This document shows, one piece after another, positions 16,564 through 27,242 of a stretch of DNA of 64,000 nucleotides; position 1 is the first letter of the stretch, and each line of letters opens with the position of its first letter. The position numbers and the translations under genes are program-made. Source of the DNA: JAPWJZ01 sp965279315 (lineage in GTDB: Bacteria; Pseudomonadota; Alphaproteobacteria; Micavibrionales; UBA2020). The DNA is taken from positions 2,418,001 through 2,482,000 of the forward strand of contig OZ257145.1 in NCBI GenBank assembly GCA_965279315.1, read 5' to 3'. The notes under the pieces are model-generated. The model saw nothing but the letters and a program-made list of their open reading frames with translations, was not told where the DNA came from and ran no database searches.

Positions 16564-19500
16564 TTAAGCAATACGCAATTCAACTTCATGTGTCACATGA
16601 TCATCCAGCAGCTTGATACTGGTATCGGTTTGTGCGACGCCATCCACCGTCAGGCCGGGTGCGGTGCTGCCCGTGACCACGGCAATGCGGTAGGTGGCCG
16701 TGCGGTAACGGTACTCGACCGTAAAGCCTGGCCATTCCTTCGGCACGCATGGTTTCAGCGACAGGTGGTCGACTTCCAGTTTCAGGCCGAGGAATGATTC
16801 AATGATGAGGCGGTACATCCAGCCGGATGAGCCTGTGTACCAGCTCCACCCGCCACGTCCGGCATGGGGTGCCTGCGCGTAGACATCGGCCGTCACGACA
16901 TACGGCTCGACCTTGTAAAGATCGACCTGTTCGGATGTGAGCGCGTGGTTGAGAGGGTTGATCATCTGCAGCAATTCCCATGTGCGTGCGGTGTCGCCCA
17001 TCTGGGCGAAGGCCATGACCGTCCATATCGCGGCATGGGTATATTGCCCGCCATTTTCGCGCACGCCTGGCACATAACCGCGGATATAGCCCGGATTGAT
17101 GCCTGCCTTGTCGAACGGCGGATCCAGCAACTGTATCAAGGCGGTATCGCGGCGCACCAGCCGCGCATCGACCGCCGCCATGCCTTGCGCCGATCGCGCC
17201 GGATCACCGGCGCCCGACAATACCGACCAGCTTTGCGAGAGCGAGTCGATCTGGCATTCCGCGTTCGCGGCAGAACCGAGCGGTGTGCCATCATCGAAAT
17301 AGGCGCGGCGATACCAGCCGCCATCCCAGCCATTTGCCTCGATATTTTTCTGCAATTTTTTCGCTTCAGCGCGGCATTCAGCCGCAAATTCGGTATCACC
17401 GCGTTTTTCGGCAATAGGGGCGAAGCGTTGCAGGATGTCATAGGTGAAGAACGCGAGCCACACGCTCTCGCCGCGCCCGTGCTCGCCCACCTTGTCCATG
17501 CCGTCGTTCCAGTCGCAGGAACCGATCAGCGGCAACCCGTGCGCGCCATAGCGGAAGCCGCGTTGCAACGCACGGACGCAATGTTCGTACAGGCTGCCAT
17601 TTTCCGCCGAATGCGCAGGCAGGTCGTAATTTGAATCTTCGTCGGCGTTTAGCTGGCGGCCTTCGATAAAGTTGACGCTTTCATCCAGCACTCCGGTATC
17701 GCCCGTCGACGCGACGTAGCGACAGGTCGCCAGCGGCAGCCACAGGAAATCGTCGGAACATTTGGTGCGCACACCCCTGCCCGCCGGCGGATGCCACCAA
17801 TGCTGCACATCGCCATCGATAAACTGGCGAGATGCGTGCAGCAATAATTGTTCGCGGAGCAGCAGCGGCCTTGCATGGACCAGCGCCATGGCATCCTGCA
17901 ACTGGTCGCGGAACCCGAATGCGCCGCCGGATTGGTAATAACCGCTGCGCGCCCACAAGCGGCAGGCAAGCGTTTGATACACCAGCCAGCCATTGGAAAT
18001 AATATTGAGCGCGACATCGGGGGTTTGCACCTGCACCGCACCCAACGCCTCGCGCCAATAACGGTTGACGCCTTCAAGCGCGATGCGCGCGGCGAAGGAA
18101 CCACGGAAGCGCCGGATGACGCTGCCGGCCTCGGCAAAGCGGCGCACAAGGCTTTGGCTGTCGGCATTCTGGCGGCCGGCAATGCCGAGGCGGAAGATAA
18201 CCTCGCGCTCCTCGCCATCGGCCAGGGTAAACGGCACCTGCAACGCACCGCAGGGGTCGAGGCCCGCGCCGACGCGTCCCGACAGCCGGAAACGGCTCAT
18301 GGCATCGGGGTTGCGCAGGGATTTATTGCGGCCGATAAATTCGCGCCGGTCCGCCGTCATCGCCCGCGCTTCGTCATCGACATCGAAGAAAGCGATGCGT
18401 TCGGAAAATTCGGTGTTGTATGAATTACGGGCGAACAATGCGCCCGTGATGGGATCTGTTTCCGTGATGACATGCATGCCTGTTTTCGACCGCAGGTCAC
18501 CCATCACCCATTCCACATATCCCGTCGCCGACAATTGCCGCGTGCGGCCGGAATCATTGCGCAGGCGCAGCGCGAAGAATTTGACGGAGGCGTCCATGGC
18601 GACATAAACAGTCATTTCCGAATGGATGCCATGTTCGACATGTTCGAACACGCTATAGCCAAAACCGTGGCGCGTGATATAGGGCTCGGGGCTGGGCACC
18701 GGCCATGGAGTCGGCGACCAGAATTCACCGGTCGCTTCGTCGCGGACATAAAACGCCTCGCCGCCCGCATCGCTGACCGGATCATTGACCCACGGCGTCA
18801 GGCGGAACGCATGTGCATTCTCGCCCCATGTATAGGCCGAGCCGTTTTCGGAAATCACCGTCCCGAAATTCGGGTTGGCAATGATATTGACCCATGGTGC
18901 AGGGGTCTGTTTTTCCGGCCCTGTCATGATCACATATTCGCGGCCATCGGCGCTGAAACCCCCTGTGCCGTTGAACAGCAGCAATTCCGGTTTTTGCAGC
19001 GGTGCAGTTGTTTCGGGCGTCTGCCGCGGGTTCTGCGTGGGGACGAGCCTTGGCAAGGCGACATCGGCTGCGCCCGTCTTGTTGACCTGTTCGGCCAGCG
19101 TGCCACGCGTGTCGGACAAAATGACGCGCGCGACGGATTCCAGCAGGATGCGGTCTTCCATCGATATCTGGTCGCCGGGCCGCACGAAAATGCCGCCGGG
19201 GCGGTCGATCACATGCGCCTCGATACCCGCCGAGATCATGTCCATGATCATCTGCTGCAATTCCTGCCGGTAACCGGAATTGTCTTCGTTCCAGATCACA
19301 AGATCGACAGCGAGCCCCTTCAGGCGCCAGTAAGCATGCGCCTGCACCAGCTGGCGCACCAGCTCGATATTCTCCATGTCGCGCACTTGCAGCAGCACGA
19401 TCGGCAGGTCGCCGGAAATTGCGTAACCCCACAGTCCGGATTGGCCGCGGCGGTTGCGGATCAGCACGCTGGCATCGGCGCGCAGCGCGGCGTTCGAGAA

Positions 19501-22500
19501 CACGATTGAATTTGCAAGACGCGCATAAAGCTGCGCATCGGATTCACCGGCGTTGATTTGGCGCAGCAGAACCTGGCTATGCGTCCATGTCATTTCGAAC
19601 ACGCGCTCGGCCAGATGCAGGTCTTTGTATTTTTCGATCAGGCTGATGCAGCCGTCGCGCGATTCAGACGCGCCCATGATCATGTTCAGCGTCACCGTTT
19701 CGCCAGGATCGAGGGCGATATGGTAACGGATGGCGACAATAGGGTCGAGCACCGACCCTTGCGCGCCTGACAGCGGTTCGGAATCCGCAAGCGCGATGGG
19801 CGATGCCGTCGTGCTGCCGCGTCCGATAAAGCGCATACGGTCTGTTTCGTACGAGATTTGGCCGATATCACCGCCATGCGCCACCATCTGGTGGAACATA
19901 TAAAACGGTTTTTCGGTGGCGGAGCGCGGGCGGCGCGTGCAGATGATGCTGCGGCTCTTGCGCAGGATTTCGGTTTGCACGAAAAGCTTGCTAAAGGCCG
20001 GATGTGCGGCATCGGCGGCGGCAGGCGCCAGCACGACTTCGGCATAGCTGGTGACTTCAATGGTGCGGCGCTTACGCGAGCGGTTCTTGATGCGGCAGCG
20101 GCGCAGCTCGATATCGTCCTCCGGCGACACGACGATTTCGGTGTGCATTTCGAATTCGTTGTCTGTGCGGCGGAATTCGGCGCGCCCTTCGGAGAAGATG
20201 ACTTCGTAGGACGGTGATTTTTTCAAGGTGGGCTGATAGCCGCTCGACCACAACTCGCCGGTCGCAAGGTCGCGGATATAGCAGAACGAACCCCAATGGT
20301 CGCGCGTACCGTCTTCGCGCCAGCGCGTGAGCGCAAGGTCGTGCCAGCGGCTGTAACTGCCGCCGCCATTCGTGACCATGACGTGGTAACGGCCGTTCGA
20401 CAGCAGCTGCACCTCCGGCACGGGCGTATTCGTGCTGTGCAGGACGCGGATCGGCATATCGGGCACGGAAGACTGCGCGGTTTGGGAAGAATGGCGCGAT
20501 GTTTCAAAGAACATCGTCGCCCTCGGGATTTTTTCATGCAGAAGCAGCATCGTCGCCTGGAAAAGCGGATTGGCCTCGAACCGTTTCTGCATCGGGCGGT
20601 CAAGCAGGAAATAGCCGAGCGACAGCAAGCTCATGCCCTGGTGGTGCGCCATGAATGACCGGATAACGGCGCGCGCCTTGCCGCGCGGCAGGCGCGCGGG
20701 CGTGTAATCAATAGCTTCGTAAAGACCGAAGCGGCCTTCGTATTCTTCCGCCGACAACCGCTGCATGTTGGCGCAGGCCTCTTCCGGCATCACCATCAGG
20801 GCCATGGTGGAGGCGTAAGGGGCGACCACAAGTTCATTGCCAAGGCCGCGCTTGATGCCGAGATCGGGAACGCCGAACGCCTTGTACTGGTAATTCAGGT
20901 GCGCATCGAATGTGTTGTAGCCCGATTCCGAAACGCCCCACGGCAGGTTGTTTTCGCGGCCATATTCGATTTGGCGGCGGACGGCTGCCTTGTACGTCTG
21001 GTCGATCAGCGTCTTGTCAAAAGTCGGCATCACCAGCAGTGGCATCAGGTATTCGAACATCGACCCGCTCCACGACACCAGCGTCGGGTCGGCATGTTTG
21101 CCGGTCAGCTGGCGGCCAAGCGCGAACCAGCTTTCTTGCGGGATCTGCCCTTGTGCGATTGCGACAAAAGTGGCCAGCCGCGCCTCGGACGCCAGAAGGT
21201 CGTAAAGGCCGGGGTCGCGCCTGCGGTCTTGCACGTTATAGCCGACGACGAAAAGATGGCTATCCTCGTCATACAGGAACCCGTATTCCATCTGCACCAT
21301 TTCATTGCACATCAATTCCAGTTCGCGGATGATGGAAATACGTTCAAGCGCAACTTCGCTTGCGGCGGAAATATGCTGGCGGAGAGATGCAAGACCAGAT
21401 TTTTCTTCGGCGCTGCCCGTTTCATTGACGCGTGTTTCGATAGCAGGCAGCAATGTCGCTTCATAACTTGCCAGTTCGCGCAAGGTCGGTATGCGGTCGA
21501 GAACAGCGGGCATTTCGGCATAAGCCGCCAAACTGTCGTCAAAAATCCACGGCACCAGCAATTTCAGGTCAGCCAACGCATCGACGCACTGGAGCGACAG
21601 GTTTTCCGCCCAGCGGTTGACTTCATGGTTGCCCGCATTGAGCGCGGCGCGCTGGAATTCCAAAATTGCAGCATTCAGGTTTTCGATATAACTGCGTGCT
21701 TCGCGGAGCGTGGCGGGGCCGTGCTTCGCGCTCGGCGTGAATTTAGCGTTCAAGGCCTTCAAGGGGCCGGGCGCGAAGGTTGACGCAAGGTCGGTCACAA
21801 GGTTAAGCGTGTCCTGCAAACCACCGAACAGGCGTGGCGAGAAAACAGGCTGGTCGACCAGCAACAGAAGCCCGGGCGCCAGTGTCAGCAAATGGCCTGC
21901 GAGGTTACCGCTATCGACCGTGGAAATGTAAAGCGGGTACATCGGTTTCAAAGTTTGCGTATCGTACCAGTTGTAAAAATGCCCCTGATGGCGGCTCAGG
22001 CTGTGCATGACGCTGAGCGTGTCTTCGGTGCGGCGCAGCAGCCTGCCGGATGAAATATAGCCAAAGTCATAAGCAGTCAGGTTCGCGAGCAATGCCATGC
22101 CCATATTCGTGGGCGATGTGCGGTGCGCAACGGCGGCAACAGGCGTTTCCTGCATATTATCGGGTGGCAACCAGTTGTCTTCGGGCCCGACATAAGTCTC
22201 AAAGAACGACCAAATCTTGCGGCTGATACGGCCGAGGTAGTTTATCTGGTCAGCGCTCAGGCGCGGCGAGCCGCTTTCAACGGGCTGGCTCAGCTTCCAT
22301 GCAGCGAGCGGCAGGACAAACCACAATGCAAGATATGGCGCAGCGGCTATAACAGCATCAGCAGAGACGGATGAAAGATATGCGGCAAGGCCTGCCGCAA
22401 AAACCGGCGAGACCCAGAACACCCGCCATGCGCTCAGGATATCGGCTTGCTTCTGCGCATTCGATACGCTGGAAGGGTTCCATTCCAGCAGGCGCTTTTT

Positions 22501-25251
22501 GACGATCAGCATCCGCCAGATCACGCGCAGGATGGCGTCGGTATGATAATAAGCTTCGTATGGGAGGCACAGGAAGACAAGACCTGCATTGCCGAAATGC
22601 CGGCCAGTCGACGAGAGCGTGCGCATGACATGCTGCCGCCAGCTGACATCGGTTGATTTGCGCGAGAAATCAAGGATGGAAGCACCCAATGAGGGTATCA
22701 GCAGCAGTCCCGCAACCGCCAGGCTCCAGAACATCGGCGTTGACGCATATGCCCAGCCGAGCGACAGCATGACGACAAGCGCCAGCGGCACGATACTGCG
22801 GCGCAGGTTGTCAAAAATTTTCCAGCGTGAAAGCACGGAGAGCGTATTTTTAACAAGCTTGCCGTCGCTACCCGGAACACGCGGCATCATCCATCGTGCA
22901 ATCTGCCAGTCACCCCGCACCCAGCGGTGACGGCGGCTGACATCGGCGCTGTAACGCGACGGATATTCTTCATAGAGCTGCACATCGCTCAGCAAACCGC
23001 TGCGGGCGTGGCAGCCCTCAATCAAGTCATGGCTGAGAATGCGGTTTTCCGGGAAGCGGCCTTTCAATGCCTCTTCAAAGGCTGCGACATCATAAATGCC
23101 TTTGCCGACGAAAGATCCTTCGTTGAACGCATCCTGGTAAACGTCGGACACGGCGCGGGTATAGGGGTCGATGCCGGGTTCGCCGCCGCAGAGCTGCGCG
23201 TAAAGGGAGGCATTCGTGCCCGGCAGGCTGACCGCCACGCGCGGCTGCAGGATGCCATAGCCTTCCGTCACGCGGCCTGCCGCTTCATCATAATGTGCGC
23301 GGTTCAGCGGATGCGACATGACGCCCGCAAACTGCCGCACGGAATCACGCGGCAGTTCGGTATCGGTATCGAGGGTGACGACGTACCGAACGCCGGACAA
23401 TGCCTCCAGCCTGCCAACCGTGCGGTTAAAACCTTCCGACTTTCCGGTCAGCAGGAATTCATTGAGGTCGCCGAGCTTGCCCCGCTTACGCTCGTAACCC
23501 ATCCATATCTTTTCCTGCGCATTCCAGCGGCGAGGGCGGTGCAGCAGGAAGAAGACGTCACGTTCAGCAGTGGCATATTTTTTGTTCAGCGCATCGATAT
23601 TGCGCTGCGCATGGTCCAGCAACGCCGCGTCCTGCGGCAGCACTTCCTGCGCTGCATCGGTAAAATCGGTCAGGAGGCAGAAGGAAACGTTATCATTTCG
23701 GTTGGCAAGGAACCGGACTTCGATGCCTTCAGACAGGTCATCAATGCTTTTGTGGCTGGTAATCAGTGTGGGTACGACTACAAGTGTTTTGCTCTCGTCC
23801 GGAAATTCTTTCGAAAAATCAAGGCGCGGCAAATATTTCGGTACAGCCAGCATCGTTGCCAGCCAATTGACCAGCCCGAGCGCAAGATGGCTGCCGCCAA
23901 AAAACGCGGCAATCGCCATTATCACAACGACAGCATCCGGCATGCTATCTTCCCGTGCATTGCAGATAAGCCATGACGCAACGGAAAAAGTGATCAGCGC
24001 AATCACGCCCAGATATGACGCAAGCGGATAGGCCCCCGACAAGCGGCGCAAAACATCGGGCAGCGGCGGGCGCATGCGCGTTGTTTTTTCCAGTTGCCGC
24101 AGGCCTTTATCAACCAGGAAATAGCCCACATGGCGCTCACGGGCCCCGGTTGCGGCTGCAGCAAGGGCAATCGCCTCCCGGGCGACGAGTTGTTCGGATA
24201 TATGCGAATGTTTTGCGATTTTCTCGACACTGTGGCGGTAAATGTCGCGTGTCTGGAAATCCATGCGCGCATACATCTGTGCGGGATCGGCGCGCAGTTC
24301 TTGGTCAACTACACTCATATCCTCCACAAAGGTGCGCCAATCCATTTTATTGAGGAAACGAAGGCTGCCGATGCTGTTACTTACCGATACCTGGTCGGAA
24401 GCTTGCTGGCGTGTTTCGTTGTATACAACCTGTTCGATTGTCGTGCCCTGCTGCGACAGGCGTTGTTCAATCCATGTCAGCGGCAATGCCAGTGCAGACC
24501 CCTGCCCCTGCAAACGCCGCACGAGTTCTGCGACGAAAGCGCCATTCAGGCCGGGATTAGACCGCGCCATGTCGGCGATCACGATGATCAATTCTGTCGG
24601 GTCGCGCTGAACAGTTGTAATCATTTCCGTTGCCCAATGATCGACCAGCGTCCGGCTGGAGCAATCGCGCGACAGGCGCGTCGAGACACGGCGCAGGTTT
24701 TCGATCAGCGCAAGGCGCAGCATGATGGGGATCGCCCACAGCTCGCCCAGTTTGAGCGGCGCTATTTTCTGGTAGTTGGAAATGAACAGCGTCAGCATTT
24801 CTTCGGTAATGCCGGCATCACTGTGAGAAATGATTTCAAGCGCCATGTCATACACGCGCGGCAGCGAATCCGAAGGCCCTTTGGCAAGGCGCGGCAGGCC
24901 GCGGCTGTATCCCTTGGGCAAATGGCGCTTGGCGATTTCCACCTGTTCATCGATCAGGTAAAAGTTATCGAGCATCCATTCTCCGGCGGGCGTCACCTGC
25001 TGTTTTGCGGCGACCGCATCCACCAGCACCTGATAGGCCGCGTAGATGACTTCTTCGTTATCCGCCAAACGCGCCAAAAGGCTGTCACGCCCCTGCACGG
25101 GGGACAATTTATGCCGCGCGGCCAGCACGCGGCCATATTGGCCCATCTGTTCCGCGCTCAGCAATTCCGATTTGAGTACGTCGTCATTCTTTCCCGCCCA
25201 GGAGAACGGTGATGAAAAACGCTCGTGAAGATGGCGGAGGAAAGAGGTCAT
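16564..25251 (-). CDS. ndvB: Cyclic beta-1,2-glucan synthase (GT84 + glycoamylase-like + GH94)
   Basis: The 2,895-residue inner-membrane enzyme builds, trims and cyclises periplasmic beta-1,2-glucan from UDP-glucose. The N-terminal 420 residues match the protein-primer/initiation region. Membrane spans follow near 410-470. The GT84 transferase shows VVTLDTDTELPRDS near residue 627 and RRHRWVRGDW near 775. More spans lie at about 800-960. A glycoamylase-like domain contains LPWGVSESGYNTFD near 1430. Two X2-type carbohydrate-binding regions follow (NGRYHVMVTNGGGSYSRW and a second near 2060). The GH94 phosphorylase-like domain ends the protein, with SCDWNDGMDKVGEHG near 2582. It follows the RfbA-like gene by six bases. 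Length and order match ChvB/NdvB. Confidence 0.95.
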   Translation of the reverse strand: MTSFLRHLHERFSSPFSWAGKNDDVLKSELLSAEQMGQYGRVLAARHKLSPVQGRDSLLARLADNEEVIYAAYQVLVDAVAAKQQVTPAGEWMLDNFYLIDEQVEIAKRHLPKGYSRGLPRLAKGPSDSLPRVYDMALEIISHSDAGITEEMLTLFISNYQKIAPLKLGELWAIPIMLRLALIENLRRVSTRLSRDCSSRTLVDHWATEMITTVQRDPTELIIVIADMARSNPGLNGAFVAELVRRLQGQGSALALPLTWIEQRLSQQGTTIEQVVYNETRQQASDQVSVSNSIGSLRFLNKMDWRTFVEDMSVVDQELRADPAQMYARMDFQTRDIYRHSVEKIAKHSHISEQLVAREAIALAAAATGARERHVGYFLVDKGLRQLEKTTRMRPPLPDVLRRLSGAYPLASYLGVIALITFSVASWLICNAREDSMPDAVVVIMAIAAFFGGSHLALGLVNWLATMLAVPKYLPRLDFSKEFPDESKTLVVVPTLITSHKSIDDLSEGIEVRFLANRNDNVSFCLLTDFTDAAQEVLPQDAALLDHAQRNIDALNKKYATAERDVFFLLHRPRRWNAQEKIWMGYERKRGKLGDLNEFLLTGKSEGFNRTVGRLEALSGVRYVVTLDTDTELPRDSVRQFAGVMSHPLNRAHYDEAAGRVTEGYGILQPRVAVSLPGTNASLYAQLCGGEPGIDPYTRAVSDVYQDAFNEGSFVGKGIYDVAAFEEALKGRFPENRILSHDLIEGCHARSGLLSDVQLYEEYPSRYSADVSRRHRWVRGDWQIARWMMPRVPGSDGKLVKNTLSVLSRWKIFDNLRRSIVPLALVVMLSLGWAYASTPMFWSLAVAGLLLIPSLGASILDFSRKSTDVSWRQHVMRTLSSTGRHFGNAGLVFLCLPYEAYYHTDAILRVIWRMLIVKKRLLEWNPSSVSNAQKQADILSAWRVFWVSPVFAAGLAAYLSSVSADAVIAAAPYLALWFVLPLAAWKLSQPVESGSPRLSADQINYLGRISRKIWSFFETYVGPEDNWLPPDNMQETPVAAVAHRTSPTNMGMALLANLTAYDFGYISSGRLLRRTEDTLSVMHSLSRHQGHFYNWYDTQTLKPMYPLYISTVDSGNLAGHLLTLAPGLLLLVDQPVFSPRLFGGLQDTLNLVTDLASTFAPGPLKALNAKFTPSAKHGPATLREARSYIENLNAAILEFQRAALNAGNHEVNRWAENLSLQCVDALADLKLLVPWIFDDSLAAYAEMPAVLDRIPTLRELASYEATLLPAIETRVNETGSAEEKSGLASLRQHISAASEVALERISIIRELELMCNEMVQMEYGFLYDEDSHLFVVGYNVQDRRRDPGLYDLLASEARLATFVAIAQGQIPQESWFALGRQLTGKHADPTLVSWSGSMFEYLMPLLVMPTFDKTLIDQTYKAAVRRQIEYGRENNLPWGVSESGYNTFDAHLNYQYKAFGVPDLGIKRGLGNELVVAPYASTMALMVMPEEACANMQRLSAEEYEGRFGLYEAIDYTPARLPRGKARAVIRSFMAHHQGMSLLSLGYFLLDRPMQKRFEANPLFQATMLLLHEKIPRATMFFETSRHSSQTAQSSVPDMPIRVLHSTNTPVPEVQLLSNGRYHVMVTNGGGSYSRWHDLALTRWREDGTRDHWGSFCYIRDLATGELWSSGYQPTLKKSPSYEVIFSEGRAEFRRTDNEFEMHTEIVVSPEDDIELRRCRIKNRSRKRRTIEVTSYAEVVLAPAAADAAHPAFSKLFVQTEILRKSRSIICTRRPRSATEKPFYMFHQMVAHGGDIGQISYETDRMRFIGRGSTTASPIALADSEPLSGAQGSVLDPIVAIRYHIALDPGETVTLNMIMGASESRDGCISLIEKYKDLHLAERVFEMTWTHSQVLLRQINAGESDAQLYARLANSIVFSNAALRADASVLIRNRRGQSGLWGYAISGDLPIVLLQVRDMENIELVRQLVQAHAYWRLKGLAVDLVIWNEDNSGYRQELQQMIMDMISAGIEAHVIDRPGGIFVRPGDQISMEDRILLESVARVILSDTRGTLAEQVNKTGAADVALPRLVPTQNPRQTPETTAPLQKPELLLFNGTGGFSADGREYVIMTGPEKQTPAPWVNIIANPNFGTVISENGSAYTWGENAHAFRLTPWVNDPVSDAGGEAFYVRDEATGEFWSPTPWPVPSPEPYITRHGFGYSVFEHVEHGIHSEMTVYVAMDASVKFFALRLRNDSGRTRQLSATGYVEWVMGDLRSKTGMHVITETDPITGALFARNSYNTEFSERIAFFDVDDEARAMTADRREFIGRNKSLRNPDAMSRFRLSGRVGAGLDPCGALQVPFTLADGEEREVIFRLGIAGRQNADSQSLVRRFAEAGSVIRRFRGSFAARIALEGVNRYWREALGAVQVQTPDVALNIISNGWLVYQTLACRLWARSGYYQSGGAFGFRDQLQDAMALVHARPLLLREQLLLHASRQFIDGDVQHWWHPPAGRGVRTKCSDDFLWLPLATCRYVASTGDTGVLDESVNFIEGRQLNADEDSNYDLPAHSAENGSLYEHCVRALQRGFRYGAHGLPLIGSCDWNDGMDKVGEHGRGESVWLAFFTYDILQRFAPIAEKRGDTEFAAECRAEAKKLQKNIEANGWDGGWYRRAYFDDGTPLGSAANAECQIDSLSQSWSVLSGAGDPARSAQGMAAVDARLVRRDTALIQLLDPPFDKAGINPGYIRGYVPGVRENGGQYTHAAIWTVMAFAQMGDTARTWELLQMINPLNHALTSEQVDLYKVEPYVVTADVYAQAPHAGRGGWSWYTGSSGWMYRLIIESFLGLKLEVDHLSLKPCVPKEWPGFTVEYRYRTATYRIAVVTGSTAPGLTVDGVAQTDTSIKLLDDHVTHEVELRIA

Positions 25252-25257
25252 ATGTGA

Positions 25258-26142
25258 CTAGCGCGTCACCGCATCGGCAATTTTGCGCAAGTAATTGGCA
25301 TAGGCAGGGTTGCCGATCTTGTCGGCATTTGCCCGCACCTGCGCGGCGTCAATGAAACCCGCGCGGAAGGCGGCTTCGTCGATGCAGCCGATTTTCTTTC
25401 CCGTGCTGAGTTCATGGTCACGGATGAATTCGGCTGCTTCGTGGATGTTCTGGTGCGTACCAAGGTCGAACCAGCGATATGTGCCGTCGAACGTCACGGC
25501 ATTCAGCCTGCCCTGTTCGAGGTATTTGATGTTGAGGTCGGTGATCTCCAATTCGTTCCGTGCCGAAGGCGTCAGTGTCTTGGCGGTTTCGACGGCCTTG
25601 TTGTCGTAGAAATAAAGCCCGGTCACGCACCAGTTGGAAATGAAATCTTTCGGTTTCTCCACCAGCCGCGTCACGCGCTGCGCGTCATCCAGCACGGCCA
25701 CGCCATAGGCCGAAGGTTCGTTCACGTGGTGGCAGAAAATGGTCGCGCCATCGACAGACCGCGCTGCCTTGTTCAGGATGGAATCAAATTCCGGCCCGTG
25801 GAAAAAATTATCGCCGAGGATCAGGCAGACGGTGTCGCCACCCACAAATTTTTCGCCGATAATAAACGCACCGGCAATGCCGTCCTGTTTATGTTGCTCT
25901 TCATACGAAATCGAAATGCCGTATTGCGATCCGTCACCCAGCAGCGTTTCAAACAATTTGCGGTCGCGCGGCGTGACGATGATCAGGAAGTCGCGGATGC
26001 CTGCCGCCATCAACGCGGCCAGCGGGTAATAAATCATCGGCTTGTCGTATACCGCCATCAGCTGTTTGCCGAAGGCAAGACTGGTGGGATGAAGGCGCGT
26101 CGCCTTGCCGGCGGCCAGTATGATGCCCTTTTTAATTGCCAT
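25258..26142 (-). CDS. rfbA: RfbA/RmlA-like glucose-1-phosphate nucleotidyltransferase
   Basis: The family joins glucose-1-phosphate to dTTP, giving dTDP-glucose. Most of the protein follows the RmlA pattern: KQLMAVYDKPMIYYPL, LGDGSQYGISISYEEQ, LGDNFFHG, VEKPKDFISNW, TGLYFYD and WFDLGTH. The nucleotide-binding opening is AAGKATRLHPTS rather than the usual AGGSGTRLYPVT. No rfbB, rfbC or rfbD is nearby. Its stop is six bases before ndvB, so the glucan synthase is translated from the same message. This raises the possibility that it supplies an activated glucose to glucan synthesis, where UDP-glucose rather than dTDP-glucose would be needed. Confidence 0.85.
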   Translation of the reverse strand: MAIKKGIILAAGKATRLHPTSLAFGKQLMAVYDKPMIYYPLAALMAAGIRDFLIIVTPRDRKLFETLLGDGSQYGISISYEEQHKQDGIAGAFIIGEKFVGGDTVCLILGDNFFHGPEFDSILNKAARSVDGATIFCHHVNEPSAYGVAVLDDAQRVTRLVEKPKDFISNWCVTGLYFYDNKAVETAKTLTPSARNELEITDLNIKYLEQGRLNAVTFDGTYRWFDLGTHQNIHEAAEFIRDHELSTGKKIGCIDEAAFRAGFIDAAQVRANADKIGNPAYANYLRKIADAVTR

Positions 26143-26161
26143 GATTTCTACCCTCGATTAT

Positions 26162-26217
26162 CCGGTGTTGGTCACCGGTCAGTGTTAATTATTATGCAAT
26201 TGATTGTTGATCAATCA
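26162..26217. promoter_or_regulatory. Two inverted repeats upstream of rfbA-ndvB
   Basis: CCGGTG-5-CACCGG (26162-26178) and TGATTG-5-CAATCA (26201-26217) lie in the AT-rich 200-base gap before rfbA. Neither is followed by a T run on the strand of the arg operon that ends at 26346, so they are weak as terminators. They may be operators for the rfbA-ndvB transcript. No protein is assigned. Confidence 0.3.
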
Positions 26218-26345
26218 TACAGATTAACCCAGCCAACCGCAACCGGACATGCCCCCACATCTACGATACGAGGGTTCAGAACAAGAACGATAATGCGCTT
26301 AACGGCAAAATAGTTCCGTACATTGCCTGTTATAAACGAAAATAC

Positions 26346-27242
26346 TTACAGAACCTTGACGCCCGTGCCTTCGAGGCACCATTCAAGGACCGCTTTTTGT
26401 GCGTGCAGGCGGTTTTCGGCTTCGTCGTAAATGACGCTCGCCTTGCTCGCGAGCACGCTATCGGTCACTTCTTCACCGCGATGGATCGGCATGCAGTGCA
26501 TGAAGATTGCGCCAGGTTTTGCCTTGGCCATAAGCGCGGGGTTGACTTGGAACGGCAGGAATTTTTCAATCGCCTTGCCCTCCTGCCCCATGGATACCCA
26601 GGTGTCGGTCACGATTACATCGGCATTTGTCGCAGCCGATGCGACATCCTGCGTGATTTTAATGCCATCGGATTTCGCGGGCGCAAGATCCGCAGGCACC
26701 GCGGCGACCAGTTCGAAATCCCAGATTTTGGACGCCTGCGCAAAGGTGCGCGCAACGTTGTTGTAATCGCCGAACCATGCGATTTTTTTGCCCTGCAGGC
26801 TGCCGAGTTTTTCCTCGATCGTCACAAGATCGGCCATGATCTGGCACGGGTGCGAATGGTTGGTCAGGCCGTTGATGATCGGGATGGTCGAATGTTTGGC
26901 GATTTCCAGCAGCGTTTCGTGGCTGGAAATCCGGAACATCGCGGCATCGACGTAACGCGACAGCACCTTGGAGGTGTCTTCGATGCTTTCCGCGCCGGTC
27001 AGGTGCATGTCATCGGCGGACATGACGATGGTATGGCCGCCCAGCTGCTTCATGGCGACTTCAAAGCTCATGCGCGTGCGGGTGGATTTTTTGTCGAACA
27101 CCATGGCGAGCGACATGCCATAGAACAATTGGGGAGGTTCGAACTTCTCGCGTTTCATGCGGTGCGCGTTGGCCAGAATTTCCTTCAGCGTTTCCGCCGG
27201 AATATCAGTCAGGTCGAGGAAATGGCGGACAGCGCGGGTCAT
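26346..27242 (-). CDS. argF: Ornithine carbamoyltransferase
   Basis: This enzyme carbamoylates ornithine to citrulline. Carbamoyl-phosphate-binding STRTR is at residues 53-57, followed by HPCQIMADL, the ornithine loop DTWVSMGQE, and HCMPIHRGEEV with the catalytic Cys. At 298 residues it is slightly short but complete. It is the last gene of the seven-gene arginine operon and its ATG overlaps the argD stop (ATGA). The ornithine-type motifs argue against N-acetylornithine or putrescine specificity, though this was not tested by alignment. Confidence 0.93.
   Translation of the reverse strand: MTRAVRHFLDLTDIPAETLKEILANAHRMKREKFEPPQLFYGMSLAMVFDKKSTRTRMSFEVAMKQLGGHTIVMSADDMHLTGAESIEDTSKVLSRYVDAAMFRISSHETLLEIAKHSTIPIINGLTNHSHPCQIMADLVTIEEKLGSLQGKKIAWFGDYNNVARTFAQASKIWDFELVAAVPADLAPAKSDGIKITQDVASAATNADVIVTDTWVSMGQEGKAIEKFLPFQVNPALMAKAKPGAIFMHCMPIHRGEEVTDSVLASKASVIYDEAENRLHAQKAVLEWCLEGTGVKVL

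Noticed and set aside
18472..19509. 345-codon plus-strand frame inside ndvB
   Set aside because: Wholly opposite the conserved glucan synthase frame; typical high-GC shadow.
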